Shown in pieces: positions 14,393 to 15,135 of a DNA stretch of 15,135 nt. Position 1 is the first letter of the stretch. The number at the start of each line of letters is the position of its first letter. Origin of the DNA: Planctomycetota bacterium (GTDB lineage Bacteria; Planctomycetota; Planctomycetia; Pirellulales; Thermoguttaceae). The DNA lies in assembly GCA_023621895.1 (NCBI GenBank), contig JAMOAF010000080.1, positions 1 through 15,135 of the forward strand, written 5' to 3'. The translations under genes and the position numbers were made by a program. Below the pieces are notes generated by a model. It was not told where the DNA came from and did not search any database. It saw only the letters and a program-made list of their open reading frames with translations.

Positions 14393-15135
14393 ATGCGATT
14401 AACGTCACTTCCCTGCGCGATGCTGGTTGTCGGTGTGTTGCCGGGATGGCTCGGTTCAGCGGTGGCTGCCGACGCGGTGCTCCCGGGGACCGATCCGCTG
14501 TTGATCGAGCGTCCGCTCGATGAAGTGATGGTCGAGGGATTGAACCACTTCTGCCGGCGCGAGTTGGCGGCTTCGCGGCAGCAGCGCGCGGCTCGCTGGC
14601 AGCAAGAATTCTCCAGCGATCAGGCTGGCGCGGAAGGCATCCTCCGGCGGTGCCAACACTTCCGAGCGTTGATCGGGGCGACCGATCCGCGCGCGGCGGC
14701 CGGCGCCGACGGCCGCCAGCGGTTTGAGCTGGTGTCGGCCCTGGGGCAATCGCCGGTCGTCGCGCGGAGCAGCCGGGTGACCGTCCATGCCGTCCGGTGG
14801 CCGGTGTTGGAAGGCGTCACGGCGGAAGGCCTGCTGCTGGTCCCCGCGGCGCCGCGGGCCGGCGTGGTGGCGCTGCCCGACGCGGATTGGACGCCGGAGG
14901 CGTTTTGCGGACTCAGCGGCGAACTGCCCGAATCGGTCCAATTCGCCAGGCGTCTGGCGGAGGCGGGGTGCCTGGTGGCGGTTCCCACACTCATCAGCCG
15001 GAGCGACGAATTCTCGGGCAGCCCGCATGTCGCGTACACCAATCAGCCGCATCGTGAATTCATCTACCGGCAAGCGTTTGAAGTGGGGCGGCACATCATC
15101 GGTTACGAAGTCCAGAAGATTCTCGCCGCCGTCGA
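14393..15135 (+). CDS. Secreted alpha/beta-hydrolase-like protein, 3' end beyond the window
   Basis: The frame is open from ATG 14393 to the right edge, 247 complete codons, with no stop. A Sec signal peptide covers about 1-26 (AMLVVGVLPGWLGSAVA, cleavage near AVA/AD). Residues about 38-125 are helical. The part from about 128 resembles the start of a dienelactone-hydrolase or acetyl-xylan-esterase-like domain: a strand with VTVHAVRWPVLEGVTAEGLLLVP, then GVVALPDADW in place of the oxyanion strand, RRLAEAGCLVAVPTLI, and YTNQPHREFIYRQAFEVGRHI followed by a helix that normally leads to the nucleophile elbow. The nucleophile Gly-x-Ser-x-Gly lies outside the window, so esterase activity cannot be judged. 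It follows the URO-D family gene by 111 bases on the same strand and may share its transcript. Confidence 0.75.
   Translation, partial: MRLTSLPCAMLVVGVLPGWLGSAVAADAVLPGTDPLLIERPLDEVMVEGLNHFCRRELAASRQQRAARWQQEFSSDQAGAEGILRRCQHFRALIGATDPRAAAGADGRQRFELVSALGQSPVVARSSRVTVHAVRWPVLEGVTAEGLLLVPAAPRAGVVALPDADWTPEAFCGLSGELPESVQFARRLAEAGCLVAVPTLISRSDEFSGSPHVAYTNQPHREFIYRQAFEVGRHIIGYEVQKILAAV

Overview
The window is GC-rich and loosely packed, with gaps of 100 to 600 bases and most gene products carrying export signals. The style resembles a planctomycete or a related environmental bacterium. The clues are Tat-exported proteins of sugar-enzyme folds, a zinc-ribbon/TM/Pro-Ala-rich membrane protein, an alkaline-phosphatase-superfamily protein with a long C-terminal extension, a URO-D family protein and a large alpha/beta-hydrolase-like secreted protein. 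This placement is inferred from gene style; there is no rRNA or other marker gene in the window.

Layout. Positions 170-1318 (+): exported protein with a NodB-like (polysaccharide deacetylase-like) appearance. 1463-3865 (+): exported alkaline-phosphatase-superfamily phosphodiesterase-like protein. 4040-4963 (+): zinc-ribbon membrane protein, preceded by a TATAAT box inside a palindrome. 5010-5471 (+): short exported protein that looks like the N-terminal stub of a larger carbohydrate-related protein. 5472-5963: non-coding block with an AT-rich patch, a strongly self-complementary segment and a tandem array of 85-86 bp units (three full, one partial). 5964-6767 (+): exported glycerophosphodiester phosphodiesterase. 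6840-8375 (+): Tat-exported protein with an L-fucose-isomerase-like C-terminal region. 8376-8768: gap between convergent genes. 8769-11399 (-): MgtA-type Mg2+ P-type ATPase. 11510-12571 (-): Tat-exported protein distantly paralogous to the first gene. 12572-13174: gap between divergent genes. 13175-14281 (+): URO-D superfamily protein. 14393 to the right edge (+): N-terminal part of a secreted alpha/beta-hydrolase-like protein that runs out of the window.

How they fit together. Seven of ten proteins have Sec or Tat signals and two more are membrane proteins; only the URO-D protein looks cytoplasmic. Several belong to families that act on phosphodiesters, sugars or esters, so an envelope-side degradation role is a reasonable inference. 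The sequence does not prove one pathway. The parts most worth a second look are the 5472-5963 block, which may hold a mobile-element or group II intron remnant next to a truncated gene, the pair of NodB-like paralogues exported by different routes, and the exported isomerase-like protein.
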